A program made the position numbers and the translations under genes. Below are positions 35,001-46,410 of a DNA stretch of 64,000 bases, piece after piece. Numbering within the stretch: the first letter of the stretch is position 1; every line of letters begins with the position of its first letter. The DNA lies in assembly GCF_950295315.1 (NCBI RefSeq), contig NC_080171.1:36811782-36875781 (forward strand), given 5' to 3'. The stretch comes from Erinaceus europaeus (lineage: Eukaryota > Chordata > Mammalia > Eulipotyphla > Erinaceidae). The notes beneath the pieces are model-generated. The model was not told where the DNA came from and ran no database searches. It saw only the letters and a program-made list of their open reading frames with translations.

Positions 35001-35202
35001 CCAATGACAACGACAGCTATGACAACAATGACAACTGCAACAAGCACAGCAACAAGAGCAACAAAAGGGAAAAAATGGCCTCCAGGAGCAGTGGATTCAT
35101 GGTGCAGGCACCGAGCCCCAGCAATAACCCTGAAGGCAAAAAAAAAAAAAAAAGAAACATAAAGACAAGTATGCGATGATCCCACTCATCATCAGAAGCT
35201 GA
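32040..35202 (+). pseudogene. L1 ORF2 pseudogene, nearly from the endonuclease to the stop
   Basis: Order of landmarks: the endonuclease segment GHYIM-like at about 32103, IYAP at 32161, an IMGDFNT motif near 32245, the SDHSGVKL motif near 32495, the RT region with [12 protein letters not shown] near 33210, [11 protein letters not shown] near 33475, [22 protein letters not shown] at 33574, and [13 protein letters not shown] near 33885, where the catalytic FADD reads FAND. An internal deletion of about 0.8 kb at 34515 joins the region of WNRIESP to that of [11 protein letters not shown] type A SINE sits at 34805-35158. Numerous stops and frameshifts make it non-functional. No ORF1 or 5' UTR precedes it, so the copy is 5'-truncated. 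Confidence 0.9.
34805..35158 (+). repeat. Type A SINE, long form, inserted in L1 ORF2
   Basis: Full length with the extra 3' module and a poly(A) of 15 or more. ATAAAGACA occurs at 34796-34804 and 35159-35167. Removing the SINE restores continuous L1 sequence, so it is younger than this L1. Confidence 0.95.
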
Positions 35203-36293
35203 GAAAGAAGAACAAAAAGGGAAACTCAAAGTAGGATCTGACTAAATTTGTAGTAGGGCACCAAAGTAAAAACCGTGAGTGGAGGGTGATGATGGATGTT
35301 CAGCTTTATGGTGCGGGAGTGGGTGTGGAGGTTGGATGGGACACAGTCTTTTGGTGGTGGTAATGGTGTTTATGTACACTCCTATTAATTTTTAGTCATA
35401 TAAATCACTACTTAAGTAATATGAGAGGGGGAAAACTGATTGAATGTCTCAAACTTTTAAAAGCACAGACTGAGTATTTTTAATACATAGGCAGAGTCTT
35501 TGATATGTTGACTCTCTTAAAAGCTTAGTCCAGGGAGAACAAAAGCAACTGGTGGCATAGCTATATGCAAATAATGTCAAACGACATAAAATATGAGGGA
35601 GTGTATGATACAGCAAATCCTAACAAAGGGATTTTTCAAAGTTAACACAATTGCCAAATAATGTGATTATTGCAATAACTATTATCTTTTTAAACCCTAA
35701 GGAAACAGGAATCTCCTGCTTTCTCTATAGAGCCTATGTTTCTCCCAATCCTGGAACCTCTGGGGTGGGGCGCACTTCCCTGCATGCTTCTCTCAAGTCA
35801 TAGAAAATGATACTGCATCCACCAATTCCAAACTAATCAATGCAATGAGTACCACCTCAGCATGTTTCACCTAGACTGTGTACAAAGACGTCAGGCATGG
35901 ATCGCCAAACCATTACCCTCATCACTCGGGTTAGACCTTTTCTTTAATAGTATTCTCTAATTCCATTCCAGAAGGTTCACTTCCTGACAAAGTCCCAAAA
36001 CCTACATATAGGCCAGGTCCAGTAAGATAGAGCATATGTTCACATGTATCCATAAATTAGGGCAAAATATATACCTGAAAGCAAAAATACACAATTGTCT
36101 GTAGTGAGTCAGTTTCATGTTCATAATAAAATGGTGTCCACATAGACTTAGATACCACCTCACCTACTTCCTATTACAGTTCTCTCACTCCAGAGCTAAC
36201 CTTAGCAAAGCAAGGACTGCAAAAGCTGAGTAAAGGCAAGAGACTGGCATACTTTAATGATGACTCTTTAGTCACTATCTTTTAGTCACTATC

Positions 36294-38114
36294 TTTAGTT
36301 ACTAACTCAAGTTGGACGTGCTAAGATCGACCCAGTCTGGAAAAGAGAAATTTCCCACGAGTGGTCATCCCACTTCCGGTTATCTTGTCCATCTCCAAAA
36401 CTCTCTCCCTTTACACTGTCTGAACTGGAAGACGCTTTGAAGAGGGTTAAACCGGGAACAGCTGCTGGCTATGATAACATCACCCCAGAACTCATTCTTA
36501 ACCTGGGTCCCGCGGCAAAGAAGTGGCTCACTTCATTCCTGTCCACATCTTGGAATCTGAGTCTATGCCCAAAGTTTGGCGTCGTGCGAAGATAATAGCG
36601 GTTTTGAAACCAAAGAAAGACCCAACACTGGCCGCCAGCTATAGACCAATTTCTCTCCTTTCTGTGTGTTACAAACTCCTTGAGAGGCTGCTTCTGTCAC
36701 GTATTTCTCATCTTACAGAGAAATTCCTGTCACCCGCCCAAGCTGGTTTCCGCCCAGGAAGATCTACCTGCGAACAAGCCCTGGCCCTCTCAACTTACAT
36801 TGAAAATGGATTCCAGAAGAATATAAAGACGGGTGCTGTCTTTGTTGATCTCACAGCAGCCTATGGCACGGTCTGGCACCGTGGTCTCCTAGTCAAGATC
36901 TCAAGATGCCTGCCTCCATGGGTGGCCAACACTATATTGTTTCTTCTCCAAAACAGAAGATTCTGGGTGCATCTGGGTGACAAGTCTAGCAGACAGAGAC
37001 TTGTCTCAAGTGGCCTCCCCCAGGGCTCTGTTCTGGCTCCTACGCTATTTAATATTTACATCAATGACCTCCCAGAAACTTCTTCAAGGAAGTTCATCTA
37101 CGCCGACGACATCTGCTGTGCAACTCAGGCATCAAAGTTCGACATCCTTGAGGAAACACTCACGAAAGACATGTCTCTGATATCTGATTACTGTGAAAAA
37201 TGGCGACTAATCCCTAGCACTGCAAAAACGGTATCATCTGTTTTCCATCTACACCATGCCTCGGCCTCGCGTGAGCTTAATGTGCAGCTTGGTGATACGA
37301 GAATCCGGCATGAAGCCCAGCCAGTCTATCTTGGCGTTACTCTCGATCACACTCTGTCATTTCACAAACATCTCATAAAAACTGCAGCAAAGGTGGGCGC
37401 GAGGAATAACATCATTGCAAGACTGGCCAGCTCCTCATGGGGCATGAGCGCTTCCACACTACGATCATCACCTCTGGCATTATGCTATTCCACTGCAGAA
37501 TACTGTGCCCCAGTATGGTTCCGTAGCCCCCATGTCCACTTGGTCGATTCCAAATTATATTCCTCCATGAGGATAATTTCTGGAACCATCCGTTCCACCC
37601 CGGTTCCATGGCTGCCAGTTCTTAGCAACATCGCCCTGCCAGATATTCGTTGGGATGCGGCATCATCTAAGTTCATTTCCCACATCTACACTTGACCGGA
37701 CCTGCCTATATACGCGGATATCTTCGCCCACCCTGTCCAACGCTTGACGTCTCGTCACCCAATCTGGTCCCCTATGCCTACACTGAACTTCTCTGTTCCA
37801 GACTCTTGGAGGCAGAGTTGGCAGTCAGCTGAGGTAAAGAACAAACACCTCATCACAGACCCCTGCAAGCGTCAACCCGGCTTTGACCTAGCAAGTTATG
37901 ATTGGCCCTCCTCAATCGCTATCGAACAGGCCATGGCTGGTGCTCTGGGGAGCCAGAGATGACCCGAACTGCCCCTGCAGCTACAGACAGACTATGACCC
38001 ACATAGTCAACGACTGCCACCTCTCCAGATTCAAAGGAGGTCTGGAAACTTTACATCAGGCTCAACCTGACGCTGTTGACTGGCTACGGAAGAAGGGCAA
38101 ACGCTAGAAGAAGA
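36294..38114 (+). mobile_element. Jockey-like LINE copy 3, 1.82 kb, 5'-truncated
   Basis: The longest of three copies. It is bounded by AGTCACTATC at 36284-36293 and 38115-38124 (10 bp; the first two bases on the right could belong to the tail). The left flank carries this sequence twice in tandem, at 36270-36279 and 36284-36293. It ends in a GAAGAAGAAG-type tail after a TAG stop and has no poly(A), which separates it from L1 and from L1-mobilised sequences. Its composition (GC-richer, few A-runs) also differs from surrounding L1 DNA. The host site is an L1 3' UTR that reads straight through in the 41-45 kb copy. The 5' end lies inside the reverse-transcriptase ORF, so the endonuclease region and the 5' UTR are missing. 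Confidence 0.92.
36421..38107 (+). pseudogene. Jockey-like reverse transcriptase pseudogene
   Basis: An RNA-templated DNA polymerase that would copy its own RNA at a nicked target. A first segment (36421-36545) in another frame reads the start of the RT domain, including GTAAGYDNITPE. A single-base-type frameshift near 36545 leads to a 390-codon frame (36523-37695, GTG-initiated, so not a true start). Within it: PKKDPTLAASYRPISLL (RT motif), QAGFRPGRSTCEQALAL, FVDLTAAY with a Gly at residue 115 where the family usually has Asp (AYD), GLPQGSVLAPTLFNIYINDLP, and YADD at residues 193-196 (37099-37110). A TGA at 37693 interrupts it where copy 2 has a Gln codon. Further breaks are a frameshift near 37905 and a deletion of about 20 bp near 37935. 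The last part carries Cys-x-Cys ... His-x4-Cys (CPCSYRQTMTHIVNDC) and ends GKR. Jockey/CR1-type LINE by my recognition; the exact clade is undetermined. Confidence 0.9.
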
Positions 38115-39184
38115 AGTCACTATCAGGCCATTCCACCAGCTGGGGCCCTAATCGGGGAGTCCTGAGATTCCCATACAAACTTGATGTGCCTAGAACTTGA
38201 ATAAATACCTCTCCCCATTGTTACTGGTCATTTCTATTAGGAACAACACAATAGACTCCTTTGTGGGCCCCCATAGGACATTGCCCTCAACTTGGATCAA
38301 CAATGGTAGAGAATGTTCTATCCTCTGAAGGGAGGCTGGACAACATACTCTATGCTACACTTGAGGAAGATGGGTCAATACTGTGACAACATGGAATGTT
38401 CCTGCTCATAACCACAGAATGGGAGCTCAGATCTAGAGGGATGTAGAGGTCACACAGGCTCCTAAGCTGAAAATGGGCCCCAGATCACATCAAATTGATG
38501 GGGTTTACAGTGTTATTTATACCCCTTTCCCATATTAGGGAGCTACTCTCTTCCCTGATCCAGCTTTCTGGTCCTTTTCCCAGCCATGACATCATCTCCC
38601 CACACAATAATTAGGATCCACCTGCATATCAGATTTTAGGCTCAGGAAAAAAAAAACAACCAAGTATAGCTACAGCCCCTTTGAAATATAACTAAAATAT
38701 GCCTAGTAGTTATCTACTAAATGGAGGACCCCCCCAACTCTTCATCTGCACTATTTCAGCCTTTAGGTGCATGATTGTTCATCAATTTGTTTGGCTTTGT
38801 ATGTTAACTCTCTCTTCAGCCACCAGGTTCCAGATGCTAGCAGGATGCGACCAGACTTCCCTACATAGACAACCCCACCAATGTGCCTTGGAGCTCTGCT
38901 TTCCCAGAGCCCTTCCCCACTAGGGAAAGAGAGAGACAGGCTGGGAGTATGGATCGACCTGTCAATGCCCATGTCCAGGTGGGAAGCAGTTACAGAAGCC
39001 ACATCTTCAACCTTCTGCATTGCACAATGATCTTGGGTCCATACTCCCAGAGGGTTAAAGAATAGGAAAGCTATCAGGGGAGGGGATGATATACAGAAGT
39101 CTGGTGGTGAGAATTATGTGAAGCTGTACCCCTCTTATACTATGGTTTTGTCAGTGTTTCCTTTTTATAAATAAAATTTTTTAA

Positions 39185-40949
39185 AAGATTCATAGGTTAG
39201 TAACTATTTCATTTATCCAACAGAATAAAATCCAAGTATCTTTTTGCATAACTTGACCAACACTTACTTCATTCTTCCATCCTTAACTCTAGCTCCTGTT
39301 ACTAGATTTCTGCTCTACCAACTCTGAAAGCTTTGTGTTCTCTGGGCAGCTCTTACCAAATTTTATAACTTTACATGTCTTTCTACTTGGATTGATATTC
39401 TCAAAACCTTCACTTCTGGAAAATTGTTGATGAGTTGTAAAATTAAAAAAATCCTTCTAATACTACATTAGAAATAGACAGAAGGAAAGAGGGAAAGAAA
39501 TAAATGAAGAAATAAAGAAAAAAACCACAACAAACAAAAAATCTTGCCAAATATGCTGAACCCAAAGCACAAGGACAGTGAAGGAAAAAAAAAAAAAAAG
39601 AAAAAAGTCAAGTCAGCTTAAACCCAACTGGCACTTACAAGATTAACAATAAAGTGTGCAGTACAACTGGAAAGAAATCAACTAACTTTGAGATAATTAA
39701 TTATTGCCATCAAAGAAGGGCTATGCAGATACAAATAAGGTTGTCTAGATACCAAATTCCTCCCTTGCTTACAATACTATAAAAATACAAAGAACCTGAA
39801 AAAGTGTGATACTTAATTATGTTAGAACACATGGATGAGAATCTAGAAGGAATAAAAAGAACAAATAAAATAAAGGTTACATGACATTTTTAAAAAATGT
39901 AATACGTAAAGTCAAGAATTTGAGTACTTAATGCCATTTTATTATACTTCTCACTTTTGTCATATTGGTGTGGGAAATAAAACCTGTAGGTACTCATCTA
40001 TGTTGCCTTATTTCCTCTGCAAACAGAGATATTTTAGGCCAGAAAGGAAAAGTTTTAAGTTATATAAGTTACAAAACTCAGCAGTATAACTGAAATAGAT
40101 TCAAATACTACTTCACCTAACAGGGATTAAACCCCCTTTTCCTATGATCTTGTCAGTATTTCCATTTTATAAATATAAAATTTATAAAAAAATGAACTCT
40201 CAGGTATGAAATTCTTCTGCATAACCAGTATGTTATCTCCCTAGCCTCTAGCAGTTTAAAGCCATTTGCTATCTGGACTTTTAAATATATATTCAGCTCT
40301 AACAGATGGATTTAATTACTTAGTTTTCTTCAGTACTCCAATCAAACTTACAATATAATATTTTACATTATACACGTCAAAAGTCTATATGAATTCCTTA
40401 CGGGTAGGGTCAAAATCTTCATATTCTATGCTTCTAATGTTCTGAATACAATCTACTTTCAAAGAAAAGAACCAAAGATCTGAAATGTCAAACCATGCCA
40501 TGAACTTATGTTACTAAAGTCATATTCAATCCTATTTATTCTTCATGTTGATGGTTTCATGAAGCACTTCTTTGCATAAAAGTCTGTGACCAGTGACCTT
40601 TTTTCTATGAACTCCCTTTGAATTTATTCTTAGAAATACATTTTTTAGAGCTTAATTATTTCTCACAGTCATTTTTAGTTGCTTGATAGATAATTGGATT
40701 TTTGAAGATTATAATCACATTTTATCCTAAGAAATGTCTTGCACGATAATGACATCTGGGAAGTATGCAGTAAATACTTGTTCACTGAGACACTCAAGTC
40801 AACATCTTCTCATCAAAAATGTTACCGCCTCATATATGAATTTTAATAGTAGAGGTAACAATAGATGACCAATTAATCAAAATCATATACTATGGAATTC
40901 TGAATTACTTCCTTTTCTGGTATAATGCTTAAGAGCTGTACTTTAATTC
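39185..40949. other. Unassigned AT-rich stretch
   Basis: Between two L1s. A-rich tracts occur at 39480-39605. A short L1-tail-like phrase (CCCCTTTTCCTATGATCTTGTCAGTATTTCC) lies near 40130-40165. No gene. Confidence 0.45.
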
Positions 40950-42044
40950 CCACACATATGGACATCTAATCTTTGATAAGGGGGCCCAAAGTATTAAATG
41001 GAGAAAGGAAGCACTCTTCAATAAATCATGCTGGGAAAACTGGTTTGAAACATGCAGAAGATGAAAACTAAACCACCTTATCTCACCAGAAAAAAAGTCA
41101 ACTCCAAATGGATCAAGGATGTGGATATTAGACCAGAAAATATCAAAACTTAGAGGAAAACATTGGTGGAACACTTTCCCACCTAAACCTAAAGGACAAC
41201 TTTGATGAAACAAACCCAGTTGCAAGGAAGACTAAAACAAGAACAAATCAACGGGACTACATCAAATTGAAAAGCTTCTGCACAGCCACAGACACCATCA
41301 CACAAACAAAGAGACCCCTCACAGAATGGGAGATCTTCACATGCCATATATTAGACAAGAGACTAACAACCAAAATATAAAAGAGCTCAGCAAACTTATC
41401 AACAAAAAAGCAAACAATCCTATCCAAAAATAAGTAGAGGATATGAACAGAATATTCACTACAGAAGAGATCCAAAGGGCTAACACACACATGAAAAATT
41501 GCTCCAGGTCGCTGATTGCCAGAGAAATGTAAATAAAGACAACACTGAGACAACCTCACCCCTGTGAGAATGGCATACATCAAAAAGGACAACAGCAACA
41601 AATGCTAGAGAGGCTGTGGGGACAGAGGAACCATTCTGCACTGCTGGTGGGAATATAAATTGGTCCAGCATCTGTGGAAAACAGTCTGGAGAACTCTCAC
41701 AAGGCTAGACATGGACCTTGCATATGACCCAGTAATTCCTCTCCTGGGGATATAACCCAAGGATTCCATAACACCCAACCAAAAAGATATGTGTACACCT
41801 ATGTTCATAGCAGCACAATTCATTAATAGTTAAAACCTGGAAGCAACCCAGGTGCCCAACAACAGATGAGTGGCTGAGAAAGCTGTGGTATATATACACA
41901 ATGGAATACTATGAAGCTATTAAGAACAATGAACCCACATTCTCTTACCCTTCATGGATGGAGCTAGGAGAAATTATGTTTAGTAAGCTAAGTCAGAAAG
42001 ATAAAGACGAGTATGGGATGATCCCACTCATCAACAGAAGTTGA
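40950..42044 (+). pseudogene. L1 ORF2 pseudogene, C-terminal third
   Basis: Starts at the HTYGHLIFDK region and runs through the C-terminal Cys-rich block (around 41630-41675) and PLLGIY to the stop at 42042-42044, ending INRS. Frameshifted in several places. It is the 5'-truncated L1 whose UTR holds the solo LTR. Confidence 0.88.
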
Positions 42045-45000
42045 GAAAGAAGAACATAAAGGGAAACTCAAAGCAGGATTTGACTAAGTCTGGAGTAGGG
42101 CACCAAAGTAAAAATCTCTGGGTGGAGGGTGAGGGTGGATGTTTGGCTTCACTGGGGAGGGTGGGGGGGATGGGATGGGACACAGTCTTTTGGTGGTGGG
42201 AATGGTGTTTATGTGCATTTCTATTAATGTGTAGTCAAATAAATCACTATTTAATTAATATGAGAGGAGAAAAATTGATTGAATTTCTCAAACTTTTTAA
42301 TGCACAGGCCATAGGCTGAGTCTCTGCAAATCTTGACTCTCCTAAAGCTTAGACTAGAGAGAACAGAAGCAACTGGTGGCATTACTCTATAAGGCACAGC
42401 TACATACAAATAATTTCAAAAGACATAAATTATGGTGATGGTGTGTATGATATAGCAAATTCTAACAAAGGGATTTTTAAAGTTAACCAAATTGCTAAAT
42501 AATTTGATTATAGCAATAACTAGCTATTGCCTTCTTAAACCTTAGGACAGCAGGAACCTCCTGCTTCCTCTACAGAGCATATATTTCCCCCAGTCCTTCA
42601 ACCTCTAGGATGGGGCTCACTTTCCTGCATGATTCTTTCAATTTATACCAAATGTTATTTCATCTGCTGATCTCAACCCAATCAATGCAATGAGTACTAC
42701 ATCAGCGTGCTTCACTTCAGACTGTGTCCAGAGATGTCAGGCGTGGAATGTCAACCCTTTAGCCTCATTATTCGGGTGAGACCTTTACTTTCATAGGATT
42801 CTCTAATCCTATTTCAGATGGTTCAGTTCCTAACGAAGCCTCAAAACCGAGATATAGACCAGGTCCCATGAGATAGGGCACATATTCACATACATCCATA
42901 AATTAGGGAAAAATATATACATGAACACAAAAGTGCAAAATAGTCTGCTGTGAGTCAATATATGCAGCAAGTAGAAAGACCTAAAAAGACACCATAAAGT
43001 TTACAATGAAATAGTGTCTACTTAGACTTAGATACTCTCCTGACCTACTGCCTATTACATTTCCCTCAGTCACTCCAAATCTAACCTTATCAAAGTAAGG
43101 ACTATAAAAAATGAATAAGGGCAAGAGACTGGCATACTTTAATGAAGACTCTTTAGTCACTATCAGGCCACCCCATCAACTGGGGCCTTAGTCAGGGAGT
43201 CCTGAGATTCCCAAACAGACTTGATGGGCCTAGACCTTGAACAGCTCCCTCTCTCCATTCTTACTGGTGATCTCCATCAGGAACAACACAATAGACCCTT
43301 TTGTAGTCCCCCATAGGACCTTGCCCTCAATGTGGTCAGCAATGCTAGAAGATGTTCCATTCTCCAAAAGGAGGATCGACAACATACTCTGTCTTCCACC
43401 TGAGCAAAATGGGTTCTGAAATTGGGGCAGCTTGGAGTGTTCCTACTCATAACCACAGCATGTGAGCTCAGATCTACAGGTATGCAGAGGTCACATATGC
43501 TCCTAAGTTAAATATGGGCTCCAGATCAGATCAAATCGATGGGGTTTATAGACAATTGCAGGGAAATTGTGAGGATACAGTTGAGCATGGTGTGGAATCT
43601 CCTACTGAAAAGTGGGCCTGAGGGGCATGACCAATCCTATCAGTCTCTCTCTACTAAGGGGTGAGAAAGGAAGGACATGACCTGCAGGATCTGCCCTGCC
43701 TATCAGCCTCTCTGCCTCACAATATCCCACTCCCTTATTATCTACATAATCATTGTTTTGCCTGAAAGTTCCCTCCCTACTTCCCCACCCATTCCATTCC
43801 TTTGATCATATCTGATCTATCTTCTCTCTGCTCTCAGGACACCCTCTGGCTGCTGGTTAGTGCTAAGTTTGCTTTCTCATTCTTTTAACCAATTAAACAT
43901 CTTGCTCAACAATTACTGGAAAAGTCCTGACCCTCCCCCAGACCCTTTGCCTCCCTACCATATTTGGTATACACATGTCACTTCCTCCTGCAACCCCTTA
44001 TAAACCCTGCTTTGCTGTTCAATAAACAGATTTTGTGCACAAAACATTCTCTTGATGATCTCTGGTGGCACCTCTTGCTAAATAGGGAAAGATCCAGTCA
44101 CTCACCCCTACTGCCCTGGACCATTTCTTCTTGGCCCCCCACATCTGATGCACAACAGAGCAGGTAAGCCCTAAAATTTTTTCCTGGGACGAGACCTCCC
44201 CACTGAAGAGTCTGACAGACAATAATATTTATACACCTTTCCCATATTTGGGAGCTACTTTCTTCCCTGATTCAGCTTTCTGGTCCTTTTTCCAGCAATG
44301 ACATCATCTCCCCAGACAATAACTTGGATCCACCTGCATATCAGATATCAGGCTTGGAAAAAAAAAAGAGGAAAAAAAAAGTATAGTCATGGGCCTTTTG
44401 GAATACAATGAAAGTAGGCTTACTAATTATATACAAAATGGAGATCCCCAACTCTTCATCTGAATTATTCCAGCCTTGAGGTTCATGATTAGTCAACAAT
44501 TTGTTTGGCTTTATATGTTAACTATTTTTTCAGCCACCAGGTTCCAAATTCTAACATGAGGCCAACTGGACTTCCTTGGGCAGATGACCCCCCCAATGTG
44601 TCCTGGAGCCCTGGTTCCCCAGAGCCATGCCCCACTAGAGAAAGAGAGAGACAGGCTGGGAATATGGATTGATCTGCCAATGCCCATGTTCAGTGGGGAA
44701 GCAATTACAGAAACCATACCTTCCACCTTCTGCACCCCATAAATATCTTTGGGCAAAACTCCCAAAGTGATAAAAAATAGAGATGCTTCCAATGGAAGTG
44801 ATGGGACACAGAACTGATGGTAGGAACTGCATGGCAATAACAGAAGCCAGAACTTCCACCTTCTGCATCCTATAATGACCCTAGGTCCATACTCCCAGAG
44901 AGATAAATAATAGGAAAGCTATCAGGGGAGGGCCTGGGATATGGATTTCTAGTGGTGGGAGTTGTGTGGAGTTGTACCCCTCTTATCCTATGGTTTTTTC

Positions 45001-45045
45001 AGTGTTTCCTTTTTATAAATAAAAATAAATAATAAACTTTAAAAA
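42045..45045 (+). repeat. L1 3' UTR, long type, interrupted by a solo LTR
   Basis: About 2.33 kb after subtracting the LTR. The region 44690-44990 contains the 'GCAATTACAGAA...CCTTCCACCTTCTGCA...CATACTCCCAGAG' block twice, about 140 bp apart, an internal partial duplication not seen in other copies. Tail near 45020-45045. Confidence 0.87.
43557..44217 (+). repeat. Solo LTR of an endogenous retrovirus (661 bp)
   Basis: Begins TGCAGGG and ends CTGACA (the TG...CA rule) and is flanked by GACAAT at 43551-43556 and 44218-44223, a perfect 6-bp target duplication. Outside these the L1 3' UTR continues uninterrupted. Internal signals are in LTR order: TATAAA at about 43999 and AATAAA at about 44022, leaving about 190 bp of R/U5. 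No primer-binding site or viral gene adjoins it, so the provirus has recombined to a solo LTR. Six-base duplications are common in betaretrovirus-like (class II) elements; the family is not identified. The open frames inside (for example 43964-44222) are not genes. Confidence 0.88.
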
Positions 45046-45064
45046 AGCTATACTTTAGAATCAC

Positions 45065-45260
45065 TAACACTGATTTGAATCACATATCTATCCCATTCTA
45101 CTAATATGATCTTAGATTTAATCTCTTTAAGTCTTAATTTTTCAGGTATAAATTGAGGATCTGAAAATTGCTACAACATAGAGTTGTTGCACAGATTACC
45201 AGAGGTAATATATAAAGTATCTAGGCAATGCCTACGATATAAACACTTCTGAGATGATAG
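45065..45260 (+). repeat. MIR element
   Basis: 'ATATGATCTTAGATTTAATCTC', 'TTAAGTCTTAATTTTTCAGGTATAAA', 'ATAGAGTTGTTGCACAGATTACCAGAGGTAATATATAAAGTA' follow the MIR consensus order at low identity. Confidence 0.65.
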
Positions 45261-46396
45261 GGTGTAATGGTAATTATTATTACTACTGCTGTTACATTTA
45301 TTATTTTATGAAAAAAGTACCATCAGCATCAGAAATTTGAGCAGGCATCCAAACTGTTTATAATGCTTTCCATTTAAAATCTTTTCTCCCTAGAAAAATA
45401 CACATGTAAATACGTACTGGAAATAGAGAGATTTTTAATTGAAAAAGAATCAGTAAAGTTATTATTGAATATTGGTAATAAAATAGAAAGCAGTTATGTA
45501 AGGAACTATAAAATTTCACTCCTTAGAAGAACTCTAAAAACAGACAATTAAAAAAAATCAGGTATTTTGTAATTATAAAAACTACAATCTTACAATAACC
45601 CAGAAAGAATTTAGTAGGAAAAACATCTCAATCTTAATAAAAATATCAATCTTTGTCCAATTTTCACTTGGTCTGGTTTGGTTCCAGACCCCACTACTCA
45701 GTTTATTGGTAAACTTGATAATTATAGGCATGATAATTATAGTCCACAATAATTATATTTATTCCTGGGGGAGCAGAAGGATCTCATTTGTAAAGACGTA
45801 CCCATAATACATATGTCTGAAGATTCTTTATAAGACCTCAAAAAACTTGTTTTTTTTTATCTTGGATAACTCCAGAATTCATCAACTAAAATCACTGTCT
45901 CCTTGGGCATTTGCCAAAACAGTCATAGGCAAATATTTACTGGCCAGTGAGGAAGTGGAAAGCATGGGGAACTAGCAAGGCAAACAAGAGACCAAATAAG
46001 AATCTTGAGAAGAAAGGCTAAGGGTATCACCTTAGGGAAATGTATCCTTGTAACAACATTTTTATAAATCACCATGGTATCAATAGAGTGATACTTAAGT
46101 TTAAATAAATAAATATATAAATAAATAAATAAAGCTGGGAAATGAGATGCTTTGGGTGTGAGTAGTTTACAAAAGTGACATGAGACTCTACAGGAGCATG
46201 TGCACATCAAAGTTTTTTCTTAAGCTCTGACCGTGCTTGAAAACATGCTACATTCTCATCTCAACTATAGCTGACATTGAGGCACAAGCATATGTGAAAG
46301 CTACAAAAGTGTTGCAGACCACTAGACTGAGTGTTGAAGATATCCTAAAACAAAGTACTGTTTGATCTTTTTGACTGTTTATTTTGGATCAGGCAT
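45261..46396. other. Unassigned non-coding stretch
   Basis: AT-rich. A (TAAA)n-like tract lies at 46105-46132. No gene or named repeat. Confidence 0.45.
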
Positions 46397-46410
46397 TGAG
46401 GGAGACTTCT

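Larger units (their letters stand above)
35203..39184 (+). repeat. L1 3' UTR, long type, interrupted
   Basis: Long-type UTR of the L1 starting at 32040. It is interrupted at 36294-38114 by jockey-like copy 3 and ends with TTTTTATAAATAAAATTTTTTAAAA at 39160-39184. Without the insertion it is about 2.16 kb. A short internal stretch near 36108-36120 is deleted relative to the 41-45 kb copy. Confidence 0.85.

Noticed and set aside
36294..38114. Assembly contamination by parasite DNA
   Set aside because: Embedded in a mammalian L1 3' UTR with a target-site duplication, and related copies sit at two other loci.
43964..44222. Small frames within the LTR as viral genes
   Set aside because: They lie inside LTR regulatory sequence with no retroviral motif.
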